In this document: piece by piece, positions 1 through 7,728 of the stretch
Layout of the letters: every line of letters starts with the position of its first letter
How positions within the stretch are numbered: the first letter of the stretch is position 1
Source: Paludibacteraceae bacterium
Lineage (GTDB): Bacteria; Bacteroidota; Bacteroidia; Bacteroidales; Paludibacteraceae
Reading direction: 5' to 3'
Assembly: GCA_016285885.1 (NCBI GenBank)
Contig: JAEERP010000011.1
Location: 1-64,000, forward strand
Length of the DNA: 64,000 bases
The notes under the pieces: model-generated
What the model was told of the DNA's origin: nothing
Database searches by the model: none
Seen by the model: the letters and a program-made list of their open reading frames with translations, nothing else
Made by a program: the position numbers and the translations under genes

Positions 1-113
<113 letters not shown>

Positions 114-308
114 ATGAATTGTTTTTTTATTTATTTCCTAGCTCGGTGTCCGTATTTAGTTTATTTGGAATTGTGGCGAACGATGCTCTCGCATCCTTAC
201 GCCTGCTTCTTCCCTATGCATTTTCCTGCTGTCTCGATCAATTTCCTCAAAGATCTCTCTCTTGTTCCCCAACCCTTCAGCGGGGCGCTTTTTATTGGAA
301 AGCGGGTG

Positions 309-340
309 CAAAGATAATTCAAATTATTTCACCCTCCAAA
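309..340 (-). promoter_or_regulatory. rRNA operon promoter, proximal (P1)
   Basis: On the minus strand a TTTG (340-337) is followed after exactly 20 bases by TATCTTTG (316-309), matching the Bacteroidetes primary sigma consensus TTTG-N19-21-TAnnTTTG. The predicted start is near 302, about 190 bases upstream of the 16S 5' end. The downstream flank shares an AAGCGgGTGCAAAG block (plus-strand reading) with the distal promoter. Confidence 0.75.
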
Positions 341-444
341 TATTTTTTCGCTTTTTTGAAACTTTTTTTATTACCACCTTGTGTTCACCACGTTTTCTTT
401 CGATCCTCATGACCGACGGCTGTTGTATTTCTCAAAAGCGAGTG

Positions 445-476
445 CAAAGGTAGAACAATCCGAGACACAAACCAAA
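445..476 (-). promoter_or_regulatory. rRNA operon promoter, distal (P2)
   Basis: On the minus strand TTTG (476-473), a 20-base spacer and TACCTTTG (452-445) form a second consensus promoter 136 bases upstream of P1. The spacer length and the downstream block AAGCGaGTGCAAAG match P1, so the two look like an ancient duplication. The 113-531 gap otherwise holds only AT-rich leader and no convincing gene. Confidence 0.72.
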
Positions 477-531
477 TAAGATTGAACTTTTTTCTCCGTA
501 AACATTCAAATAGTTTGTAACACCCTCATCA

Positions 532-1305
532 TCAGCCACAAAGCACATATCGTTCTCTGAACCTCTGCACTACATTCAACAAATCCTCAGGAAGATAGCC
601 AAACGCAATCTTCAAAATATCCTGAGATATTCCATAAAACGCCTCCGCAAGCGAGCCTACGATAGCTCCCACCGTATCGGAATCCCCGCCATAGGAGACA
701 GCACTTCTGATCGCATCCTCGAAGCTCTCCGATTGCAGAAATAGGTGAAAGGCAAGAGGGACACATCCTTGACAGGTTTCATTCCAATCCCCTCTCTTCG
801 GAAGTCTTGTCTCATAATCCGTGCCGTAGAATTGGCGACATATATCCGCCACGTCTTCCTTCTGCCCCTTGAGATGGGCCAAATGATGTATCGCCAGAGC
901 TATCGCCTGCGCTCCTTTGATGCCTTCCGCATGGGAGTGGCTACACTCGGCTGACTTTTTCGCCTCCTCCAAGACCAGGGTGGACTCATCAAATGCCCAC
1001 CCCACAGCAGAAACACGCATCGCCGCACCATTGCCATACGATCCATATGGTTGCGGATCATCGGAATGAATCCACCTGACAAACGAGCCTCCATATGCGC
1101 CCATCGGATGAGGATACTTACGACACCACTCTATTAATCCGTCTCGATACGGAATCCCCCTTAAGATCGCATCGGCAATACCGATGGTACATATGGAATC
1201 GTCCGTATAAGAGGATCCTTGGGGGAACATCTCAAAATTGTAATCCCTTGTATTATGGAACTCGTAAGTACTACCTACAATATCTCCTATTATCGCACCT
1301 ATCAT
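532..1305 (-). CDS. ADP-ribosylglycohydrolase family protein
   Basis: The 257-residue protein has the hallmarks of the DraG/ADP-ribosylglycohydrolase fold: GDIVGSTYEF at the N-terminus, a YTDDS metal-binding motif near residue 35, SHSHAEG in the middle, and GGDSDTVGAIVGSLAEA near the C-terminus, the last supplying the second set of metal-ligand aspartates. Such enzymes remove ADP-ribose from proteins, nucleic acids or small molecules; the substrate here cannot be told. No signal peptide is seen, so it is probably cytoplasmic. It stands alone, upstream of the rRNA promoters on the same strand. A possible -7 element (TATTTTTG, minus strand 1331-1324) lies just upstream. Confidence 0.9.
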   Translation of the reverse strand: MIGAIIGDIVGSTYEFHNTRDYNFEMFPQGSSYTDDSICTIGIADAILRGIPYRDGLIEWCRKYPHPMGAYGGSFVRWIHSDDPQPYGSYGNGAAMRVSAVGWAFDESTLVLEEAKKSAECSHSHAEGIKGAQAIALAIHHLAHLKGQKEDVADICRQFYGTDYETRLPKRGDWNETCQGCVPLAFHLFLQSESFEDAIRSAVSYGGDSDTVGAIVGSLAEAFYGISQDILKIAFGYLPEDLLNVVQRFRERYVLCG

Positions 1306-1323
1306 ATCTATTGAATTTTACGA

Positions 1324-1331
1324 CAAAAATA
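1324..1331 (-). promoter_or_regulatory. candidate -7 element for the ADP-ribosylglycohydrolase gene
   Basis: Minus-strand TATTTTTG fits TAnnTTTG and lies 19 bases upstream of the start codon. No clear -33 TTTG is seen at the proper distance. Confidence 0.4.
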
Positions 1332-1360
1332 CACAAAATATTACTAATAAAAAAACTATA

Positions 1361-1449
1361 ATATTTACGATTTAACTATTTACGATTTACTATTTACAGT
1401 TTGGGTAATTTGCTATTTACAATTTAGCTATTTACGATTTACTATTTAT
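1361..1449. repeat. tandem CTATTTACGATTTA-type repeat
   Basis: About five degenerate copies of a 14-15 base unit, nTATTTACGATTTA, run in tandem between the ADP-ribosylglycohydrolase gene and ribD. Two more copies occur after the expansin-like gene at 59471-59500. The unit is AT-rich and intergenic; no function is evident. Confidence 0.7.
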
Positions 1450-1499
1450 TTCCCATAGATATAGTTCAAAAAGAAGTATCTTTACAAAAAAATTAGAGC

Positions 1500-2549
1500 A
1501 TGGAAGACGAACTATATATGCGCAGGTGCTTCGAACTGGCACAAAAAGGCATCGGGAACGTGGCGCCCAACCCGATGGTGGGGGCAGTCATCGTCCACCA
1601 AGGAAAAATCATCGGAGAGGGATATCACATGAAATGGGGCGGTCCGCACGCAGAAGTGAATGCCATCGCATCGGTACAAGACCCCACTCTTCTGAAAGAG
1701 TCCACCATCTACGTAAGCCTTGAGCCCTGTTCCCACTACGGGAAGACACCGCCATGCGCCAAGCTCATCCTAGAGAAAGGCATACCGGAAGTTGTCGTAT
1801 CGAACAAGGACCCCTTCCCGGAAGTGAGCGGCAGAGGAATACGGATGCTGCAGGAGGGAGGCGTGAAGGTACGCACAGGTCTGCTGGAAGAGGAAGGTTG
1901 GCTAGTCAACCGCCGCTTCTTCACCTTCCACGAGCAGAAACGTCCGTTCGTCATCCTGAAATGGGCGCAGAGCGAGGACGGCTTCATGGACCAACCCAGA
2001 GGAAACGGACAAGCCGCCTACCGCTTCTCCAACGAAACGACGCAACGGATCTCGCATCAACTGAGGGCGAACGAGGCCGCCATCCTTGTAGGGACACGCA
2101 CCGCACTGCTGGACAACCCCTCACTGACGGTTCGCCACGTCACTGGCAACAACCCAACCCGCATACTCATAGACAGAAGATTAAGCGTGCCAAGCGACTA
2201 CCACCTATACGACGGAGAAGCACCAACCCTCGTCTTCACGGAAGCGAAGCCAGCCTTCAGCGCACCAAACACGGAATTCGTCAACACACCATTTGAGGGA
2301 GGCAAACTATCCGTCCCTACCCTACTGCACGAACTATACGAGAGGAACCTGCAATCCCTCATCGTCGAGGGAGGGAGCGCCACCCTACATTCATTCATCG
2401 AAAGCGGACTATGGGACGAGATGCATGTGGAGGTAGTGACGGGACTCCAACTCAAGGAAGGGACAGCAGCCCCAGAACGCACAGGCAAACTTTTCGAACA
2501 GGTGGGCGAAGGGAACAACATCGTCTACCGATACCGGAAAGAGCGATAA
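1500..2549 (+). CDS. ribD: RibD: bifunctional pyrimidine deaminase/reductase of riboflavin synthesis
   Basis: The 349-residue protein joins a zinc cytidine-deaminase-like domain (about 1-145) to a RibD C-terminal reductase domain (about 150-345). The deaminase motifs are intact: HAEVNAI (H50, E52) and PCSHYGKTPPC (C77, C86). It carries out steps two and three of riboflavin synthesis, deaminating the GTP-cyclohydrolase II product and reducing its ribosyl side chain with NADPH. The length is normal for the family. The gene stands alone with no other rib genes nearby. The AT-rich region before it has no visible FMN riboswitch; a weak -7 element (TATCTTTA, 1477-1484) is the likely promoter. Confidence 0.97.
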   Translation: MEDELYMRRCFELAQKGIGNVAPNPMVGAVIVHQGKIIGEGYHMKWGGPHAEVNAIASVQDPTLLKESTIYVSLEPCSHYGKTPPCAKLILEKGIPEVVVSNKDPFPEVSGRGIRMLQEGGVKVRTGLLEEEGWLVNRRFFTFHEQKRPFVILKWAQSEDGFMDQPRGNGQAAYRFSNETTQRISHQLRANEAAILVGTRTALLDNPSLTVRHVTGNNPTRILIDRRLSVPSDYHLYDGEAPTLVFTEAKPAFSAPNTEFVNTPFEGGKLSVPTLLHELYERNLQSLIVEGGSATLHSFIESGLWDEMHVEVVTGLQLKEGTAAPERTGKLFEQVGEGNNIVYRYRKER

Positions 2550-2582
2550 CAAACACACAATAAGCAAGAAATATTTCCAATG

Positions 2583-2615
2583 TTCAGATGCGGGTCGGGA
2601 TGATCCGTGTCTGAA
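2583..2615. terminator. 14-bp hairpin downstream of ribD
   Basis: A 14-base-pair stem (2583-2596 with 2602-2615, including three G-T pairs) and a 5-base loop follow the ribD stop by 33 bases. The tract after it is TA-rich rather than a pure T-run, so it may be a terminator or an mRNA-stabilising 3' hairpin. Confidence 0.5.
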
Positions 2616-2706
2616 TATATATACCTTACTATAAAGAAAAATATCGCATGGACACCAGTCCAAAATCCGCACTTGACGCTCGTCAATATAATTAAGAACC
2701 ATTCCC

Positions 2707-2737
2707 TTGCGTTTTCAAAAATAAATCATTATACTTG
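2707..2737 (+). promoter_or_regulatory. candidate promoter for the surface-protein pair
   Basis: TTG (2707-2709), a 20-base spacer and TATACTTG (2730-2737, seven of eight to TAnnTTTG). If used, the transcript has an approximately 250-base leader before the gene at 2991 and includes the 29-codon reading frame at 2828. Confidence 0.45.
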
Positions 2738-2827
2738 TAATATAACCCTTCGGGGTGATACGGAATGAATTCGTTTGCAAATAGTTCTACCAGCAGAGAA
2801 GAGCAGTGTTAATAGGCTGACCATTAG

Positions 2828-2917
2828 ATGAAAGGAACTAAACGAAAAGAAGTATGTCAATTATGTGATGGTGTGTATGGTATGTATGGAGTGTATGATG
2901 TGTACGGTATGTCATAA
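2828..2917 (+). CDS. possible 29-residue small ORF with VYG repeats
   Basis: ATG at 2828 opens 29 codons ending at TAA 2915-2917. The peptide has a CQLC pair and then the tyrosine-rich tail VYGMYGVYDVYGMS, encoded by a degenerate GTGTATGGTAT-type repeat. It lies between a candidate promoter and a secreted-protein gene. It may be a real small protein, a leader reading frame, or only a minisatellite that happens to be open. There is no evidence of translation. Confidence 0.25.
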   Translation: MKGTKRKEVCQLCDGVYGMYGVYDVYGMS

Positions 2918-2990
2918 GAAAATCCAGGAGTAGCCATATTAAAACGTAAGTGAATTAAGAAACAAATATATTAACCTAAATTCTACGACC

Positions 2991-4049
2991 ATGAAACATT
3001 TATTCTCAATGGCAGTCGCATTGTTCATGACTGCAACAAGTTTTGCACAGGTAGTAAGTGAGGCGATATCCGCCACGCTTCAAAGAGGAGAGTCCACCAC
3101 AGTCTATTACGGCACGGATGCATTGAAACAGGCGTTGGAGAATGCCGAAGAAGGGAACATCATCACCCTCTCCTCAGGAACATTCAGCACACCGGCCAAC
3201 TTCAACAAGTCCGTCAAAATCTACGGAGCAGGCTATGACGACGACACGCTGACAGGAGTCGCCCGCACCTTCTTAGCGGGAGGAGTCACAATGAATGGTT
3301 TGGATGGACAACATCCGGACTACTTCTATATGGAGGGAGTTTGGATCAATGGAGATGTAAACATCAACAAACTGGAGACCGACTCGCTTATCCAAGGCAC
3401 CAAATTCGTCAAATGCCGCATGGGTACCATTCGCATGAAGAACAACTCGGACGCAACCATTTTCCGCCAATGCTACATATACGGAAACATTGAAGGAAGC
3501 GGTTCCATCGCAACAGGTTTTATTGCCCAAAATTGTTATATAACAGATAGAGTACAGTGGTTTGACACCAAAAGTGCGGTTTTGATTGACCATTGTGTAT
3601 TGCCTTATGAGGGTTATTATTGTAGCTATACTCATGGACCATATCTCTATAAAAATTCGTTCGTTTGCAATTGTCTTGACTTAGGAGCGACCACTGTCAA
3701 CTGTGTCGGAGATCACGGCAAGCTATCCAATGGCGATCAAAACACATCGGTCAGCTGCTATACCAACTATTCCAATTGGGGCGAATATTTAGCATCCATC
3801 TTTGCCGATGGGCAAGGAAATCTCAGCTATACCCTGAATGACACCCAAATACCAAGAAGATGGGAGATTGCCAACCCTGATGTATTCATAGGCGATGACG
3901 GCACCGCGGTGGGACCTGCAGGAGGAGACTACCCTTGGGACAAGATTCCTTCCACGCCACGCATCATCAGCAGCAAGATCGCCAACAAGACAGTCGGCGG
4001 CAAGCTGCACGTGACAGTCAAGGCTGAAGCGAGACCAGTAACCGAGTAA
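2991..4049 (+). CDS. secreted beta-helix-like protein
   Basis: This 352-residue protein starts with a clear signal peptide (MKHLFSMAVALFMTATSFAQ). The body is suggestive of a right-handed beta-helix: an N-terminal ALKQALENAEEGNIITLSSG segment, as in polysaccharide-lyase-like and pectate-lyase-like surface proteins, followed by short repeating strands (MEGVWINGDVNI, KFVKCRMGTI, FIAQNCYI). No catalytic motif could be assigned. It lies 20 bases upstream of the 73-residue-repeat protein and is probably cotranscribed with it. Its exported location is well supported. Its role, perhaps adhesion or glycan binding, is unknown. Confidence 0.8.
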   Translation: MKHLFSMAVALFMTATSFAQVVSEAISATLQRGESTTVYYGTDALKQALENAEEGNIITLSSGTFSTPANFNKSVKIYGAGYDDDTLTGVARTFLAGGVTMNGLDGQHPDYFYMEGVWINGDVNINKLETDSLIQGTKFVKCRMGTIRMKNNSDATIFRQCYIYGNIEGSGSIATGFIAQNCYITDRVQWFDTKSAVLIDHCVLPYEGYYCSYTHGPYLYKNSFVCNCLDLGATTVNCVGDHGKLSNGDQNTSVSCYTNYSNWGEYLASIFADGQGNLSYTLNDTQIPRRWEIANPDVFIGDDGTAVGPAGGDYPWDKIPSTPRIISSKIANKTVGGKLHVTVKAEARPVTE

Positions 4050-4069
4050 CCACTTAACAGAGACAGACA

Positions 4070-6415
4070 ATGAACAGATCGAAACACATAGGACTGTCCT
4101 TGCTGGCATTGCTCTGTTGCATCCTTGCGACGGCAAGTGAACCCGTCACAAAGTATGAATACTGGCTTGACCAGCGGTTTGACAGTCGACAAACCATAAC
4201 AGACCTGACGGAGGGTTCTTGGGATACCCAGTTGGATCTGTCCAGCCTTTCGCCCGGTCTACACCGTCTGGCGATACGCGCCGGCACAGACGACGGGCGA
4301 TGGAGCGCTGTTGTGATGAAGCACTTCCTCATTCCACAGGCGGAATCCGTGCAGGAGAACACGCTCGACAAGTACGAGTACTGGATCGATAAGGACTTCG
4401 CTGGACGTGTGTCTGGACCATTCGACGCAGAAGGCATCGTAGACATGGACATAGACTTCTCCAGCCTAGCTCCTGGTCTGCACAGCATCGCCTTCCGCGC
4501 CCTCGACAAGAACGGGCACGCCAGCGCAGTCGTGCTGAGACACTTCCTCATCCCGCAGGCAGAGTCCGTGCAGGAGAACACACTCGACAAGTACGAGTAC
4601 TGGATCGATAAGGACTTCGCAGGACGTGTGTCCGGACCATTCGATGAAAGAGGCATTGTGGACATGGACATAGACTTCTCCAGCCTTGCTCCTGGTCTGC
4701 ACAGCATCGCCTTCCGTGCCCTCGACAAGAACGGACACGCCAGCGCTGTCGTGCTGAAGCACTTCCTCATCCCGCAGGCGGAGTCCGTGCAGGAGAACAC
4801 ACTCGACAAGTACGAGTACTGGATCGACAAGGACTTCGCAGGACGTGTGTCCGGACCATTCGATGAAAGGGGCATTGTGGACATGGACATAGACTTCTCC
4901 AGCCTTGCCCCTGGTCTACACAGCATCGCCTTCCGCGCCCTCGACAAGAACGGGCACGCCAGCGCAGTCGTGCTGAAGCACTTCATCATTCCGCAGGCGG
5001 AGTCCATGCAGGAGAACGCTATTGAGACCTACGAGTATTGGATCGACAAGAACGAAGCCGAGCGAGTCTCCGTGCCATTCGCGGAGGGAGGCGTCATCGA
5101 CATAGACGTGGACCTCTCCACGCTCGCGCCAGGCCTGCATAGCATCACTTACCAAGCGAAGGATAAGATGGGGCATTATAGTCCAGCGTTGACAAAATAC
5201 TTCATCGTACCGGAGGAGATCATTCCTGACGAGATCATCGCCTTCGAGTATTGGTTCAACCAACAGCCACGCAAGCGGGTGGAGGTAGAGGCAGCCAATA
5301 CGGTGACCTTCGATGCGGACATCGACGTCGAAGGAGCGGAACCCGACAGTGTGCTGGCGGACTATCGATTCGACGTGAAGAGCAAGCAAGTCATCTACAC
5401 GCACGATGTAATCTTCGGCATACAGGCCTTCAACCGGGCGGACGTAGGCTCATCGGCGGTCATTGACACCCTCAAGGACCACAACAGCGTCATAGATGTG
5501 CCATTCACCACGCTCCAGATCGAGCAGGAAAGCAGGGCGGCATCCCCGACAGGGTGCAAGCTCCAAGGCTACCAGTTCGGCTGCCAGCCAGGGGACAAGG
5601 TCTATTGGTTCATGCAGGTAGGAAGCCAGCGGATCGATTTCTACGACAAGGAAGGCAACGAGCTGACCGCAGATGTGGATTTCGTTGACGAAAAGGCGGT
5701 GCTTACCATCACAGCGCCAAGCGACACCATCTATGCGTTGGCATACAGTGCGGCGGAAGAGGGGCTGGAAGACACCATCAGGGTGACCGTACCAGTTGAA
5801 CTGGCCTTCGAGAACCAGGAACGCAAGTACGGAGAAGAGGATCCGACCTTCACCTACGTGACCAGCCGTCCGGACCTATTAGCGGGCACACCTGTCGGCA
5901 AGACGGAAGCGACCGCCACCTCAGGCGTCGGAGAATACACCATATCTCTTGACGAAAGCAGTATCAGCAACACGTTACTGACAGTGACGGAGGGAACCCT
6001 CACCATCAACAAAGCGGAGTTGACCATCACGGCAAACGATGCGGAGATGTATGAAGGCGACGCGTTACCGAAGCTAACCTGGCAAGTGTCCGGCCTGAAA
6101 AACGGAGAAAGTGCGGAGGATGTCTTCAGCGCACAACCGACATGCAAGACGCAAGCCACGTCGGCCTCCCCTGCCGGGCTCTATGACATCACGGTCGACG
6201 GAGCCGAGGCGGAGAACTACAGTTTCACCTATGTGGCGGGCCATCTATCGATCTCCACACCGACAGGCATCCTGACGGTCAAGAGTGATGGGAAGGCACC
6301 TGGAGACATCTACACGCTATTGGGCAAGAAAGTCCGTTGCAAGCACGAAAGCATAGATGGATTACCGACAGGAGTCTACGTCACCAATGGACGTAAGATT
6401 TTGATTAAGAACTAA
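4070..6415 (+). CDS. surface protein with 73-residue YEYW repeats and MBG-like domains
   Basis: The 781-residue protein has a signal peptide (ending near ATAS) and then five tandem units of about 73 residues built around KYEYWIDKDFAGRVSGPF...LAPGLHSIAFRA...FLIPQ, plus a partial sixth (AFEYWFNQQPRKRV). The three central units are almost identical in protein and DNA, with a period of exactly 219 bases. The second half has two MBG-type beta domains (ENQERKYGEEDPTFTY and AELTITANDAEMYEGD). The C-terminal tail (DIYTLLGKKVR...GLPTGVYVTNGRKILIKN) resembles T9SS-type sorting tails. It is probably a secreted or cell-surface adhesin-like protein, following the beta-helix gene by 20 bases. Confidence 0.82.
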   Translation: MNRSKHIGLSLLALLCCILATASEPVTKYEYWLDQRFDSRQTITDLTEGSWDTQLDLSSLSPGLHRLAIRAGTDDGRWSAVVMKHFLIPQAESVQENTLDKYEYWIDKDFAGRVSGPFDAEGIVDMDIDFSSLAPGLHSIAFRALDKNGHASAVVLRHFLIPQAESVQENTLDKYEYWIDKDFAGRVSGPFDERGIVDMDIDFSSLAPGLHSIAFRALDKNGHASAVVLKHFLIPQAESVQENTLDKYEYWIDKDFAGRVSGPFDERGIVDMDIDFSSLAPGLHSIAFRALDKNGHASAVVLKHFIIPQAESMQENAIETYEYWIDKNEAERVSVPFAEGGVIDIDVDLSTLAPGLHSITYQAKDKMGHYSPALTKYFIVPEEIIPDEIIAFEYWFNQQPRKRVEVEAANTVTFDADIDVEGAEPDSVLADYRFDVKSKQVIYTHDVIFGIQAFNRADVGSSAVIDTLKDHNSVIDVPFTTLQIEQESRAASPTGCKLQGYQFGCQPGDKVYWFMQVGSQRIDFYDKEGNELTADVDFVDEKAVLTITAPSDTIYALAYSAAEEGLEDTIRVTVPVELAFENQERKYGEEDPTFTYVTSRPDLLAGTPVGKTEATATSGVGEYTISLDESSISNTLLTVTEGTLTINKAELTITANDAEMYEGDALPKLTWQVSGLKNGESAEDVFSAQPTCKTQATSASPAGLYDITVDGAEAENYSFTYVAGHLSISTPTGILTVKSDGKAPGDIYTLLGKKVRCKHESIDGLPTGVYVTNGRKILIKN
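4364..5020 (+). repeat. three near-identical 219-bp in-gene repeats
   Basis: Units start at 4364, 4583 and 4802, each 219 bases (73 codons), with a diverged unit from 5021. The near identity, including synonymous sites, points to recent expansion or gene conversion. Copy number could vary by recombination. Confidence 0.9.
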
Positions 6416-6443
6416 TTCAAAGCAAAAACAGACATTCTTTTCA

Positions 6444-6485
6444 GGAGAGGATATGTTCAAGGGAGCATATCCTCTTCGATTTTTA
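6444..6485 (+). terminator. rho-independent terminator after the YEYW repeat gene
   Basis: AGAGGATATG (6446-6455) pairs with CATATCCTCT (6466-6475), extended outward by one G-T and one G-C pair (6444-6477), with GATTTTTATTT just after. It ends the 2991-6415 transcript. Confidence 0.85.
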
Positions 6486-6607
6486 TTTATTTACGTTTAT
6501 CCTGCATCACAAACCAATAGACACTCCTCCCCCCAAAACGAATAGAACCTTTGTGTACCTTTTTACAAAAAATCGACAGATTACAATAGAGCAAACAATT
6601 TTTTATT

Positions 6608-6615
6608 TATATTTG
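6608..6615 (+). promoter_or_regulatory. candidate -7 element for the gene at 6713
   Basis: TATATTTG is a perfect TAnnTTTG match about 100 bases before the start codon. No convincing -33 motif is seen. Confidence 0.45.
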
Positions 6616-6712
6616 GACACATGTGTATACTTGTTCTAACCGGATAACGGGTTCTGCCGACTTTAACGAGATGAATAATGACAATAGAACCCAAATACAT
6701 ACAATAAAAAAA

Positions 6713-7522
6713 ATGAAGAAAGTATTATTTACATTAGGGGCACTATTATCCGCCACCACCATCTTCGCCCAGCAGTTCACAAAAGAACAAACAAAGAGGA
6801 TCGAGGAAGAAAGAATTGTTCCGTCTAAAATCATCACAAAAGAGGGCGACACACTTGTTGGATTCCTAAAAGCGATGCACACACCAACCCTCGAAGATTT
6901 GGGTTACGACCCAGCCAATAACGGGAATGTGGTTTTATCCATCGTGGTTCCGGAGACGGAATGGGGATGTAAGATCAAATTCCTAAGCGAAGCGGACTTC
7001 AACGCAGACAGAATCAAGCACTCCATGTATAAAAAATATACGCCTAAAGACATAAACGGATATATATACGACTACAACGGAAAGAATTTAATATTCAGGA
7101 CGAAGTATGTCAAGTGCGGAAATTTCACATACAACGGGAATTCTTTCGTGAAGTTTAACCAAGAGATGCCCAATGGCGAATATGCCTGTGAATATTATTT
7201 CCCATTCAAGGCGAATGTGACAGGAGGAAATCCATCGATAGAAGAATTGAAGCCTTTCACCCGTTCCCACTATGCGGTGTACAACTCACAGACAGACAAA
7301 GTGATATTAATTGAGGACCAGAAGCCTGAGGAGTTTTACGTACAACGCTGTCCTGAGATTGTCGAGAACTGGAAAAACAACAAATACACAGATGTTTCCA
7401 GCAAAAAAGGAAGCAAACTGAATAAACTTGCGAAGCTCGCCTCAAAAATCGACCAAGACCAAAAAGATGAAGCCCGCAACAAAGCTTTTGAGGATTATTT
7501 GAACACTTGCCTCAAGAAATAA
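6713..7522 (+). CDS. secreted protein of unknown function
   Basis: I place the start at the ATG at 6713, which gives 269 residues and an N-terminal signal peptide (MKKVLFTLGALLSATTIFAQ); an in-frame ATG 90 bases upstream would bury that signal. The mature part begins with a basic/acidic stretch (KEQTKRIEEERIVPSK) and continues with mixed beta-type sequence containing TKEGDTLVGFL and FRTKYVKCGNFTYNGNSFVKF. The C-terminus is lysine-rich. I do not recognise the family. It is probably periplasmic or surface-associated, and monocistronic. Confidence 0.75.
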   Translation: MKKVLFTLGALLSATTIFAQQFTKEQTKRIEEERIVPSKIITKEGDTLVGFLKAMHTPTLEDLGYDPANNGNVVLSIVVPETEWGCKIKFLSEADFNADRIKHSMYKKYTPKDINGYIYDYNGKNLIFRTKYVKCGNFTYNGNSFVKFNQEMPNGEYACEYYFPFKANVTGGNPSIEELKPFTRSHYAVYNSQTDKVILIEDQKPEEFYVQRCPEIVENWKNNKYTDVSSKKGSKLNKLAKLASKIDQDQKDEARNKAFEDYLNTCLKK

Positions 7523-7591
7523 CCGGCAATGGTTTTCACCTGTTTTTGCGTAGGTCATTCAGAGCTGCGCAAAAACAGGAAGACCAGCCGG
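7523..7591. terminator. large nested hairpin after the gene at 6713
   Basis: A perfect 12-bp stem CCTGTTTTTGCG (7539-7550) / CGCAAAAACAGG (7568-7579) sits inside outer complementary arms CCGGC (7523-7527) / GCCGG (7587-7591). It starts right after the stop codon. There is no long T-run, so it may act as a 3'-end stabiliser or an unusual terminator. Confidence 0.6.
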
Positions 7592-7682
7592 CATCGACCA
7601 TGTATTAAAGCATATAAAACATCACATCAACCATACCCTGTTTGCAGGAAATTCCACCTCATCCATCCAATTTCACCAAAAA

Positions 7683-7713
7683 TTTGTCTTATCAGTTTGT
7701 TTTGCTATTTTTG
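7683..7713 (+). promoter_or_regulatory. consensus promoter for the 7729-10091 gene pair
   Basis: TTTG (7683-7686), 19-base spacer and TATTTTTG (7706-7713) match the Bacteroidetes consensus in all positions. The expected start is near 7720, giving a leader of only about 10 bases. Confidence 0.75.
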
Positions 7714-7728
7714 TGAGCGGCAAAGTCT

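Noticed and set aside
1305..1500. FMN riboswitch upstream of ribD
   Set aside because: The region is an AT-rich tandem repeat and shows none of the conserved RFN sequence blocks.
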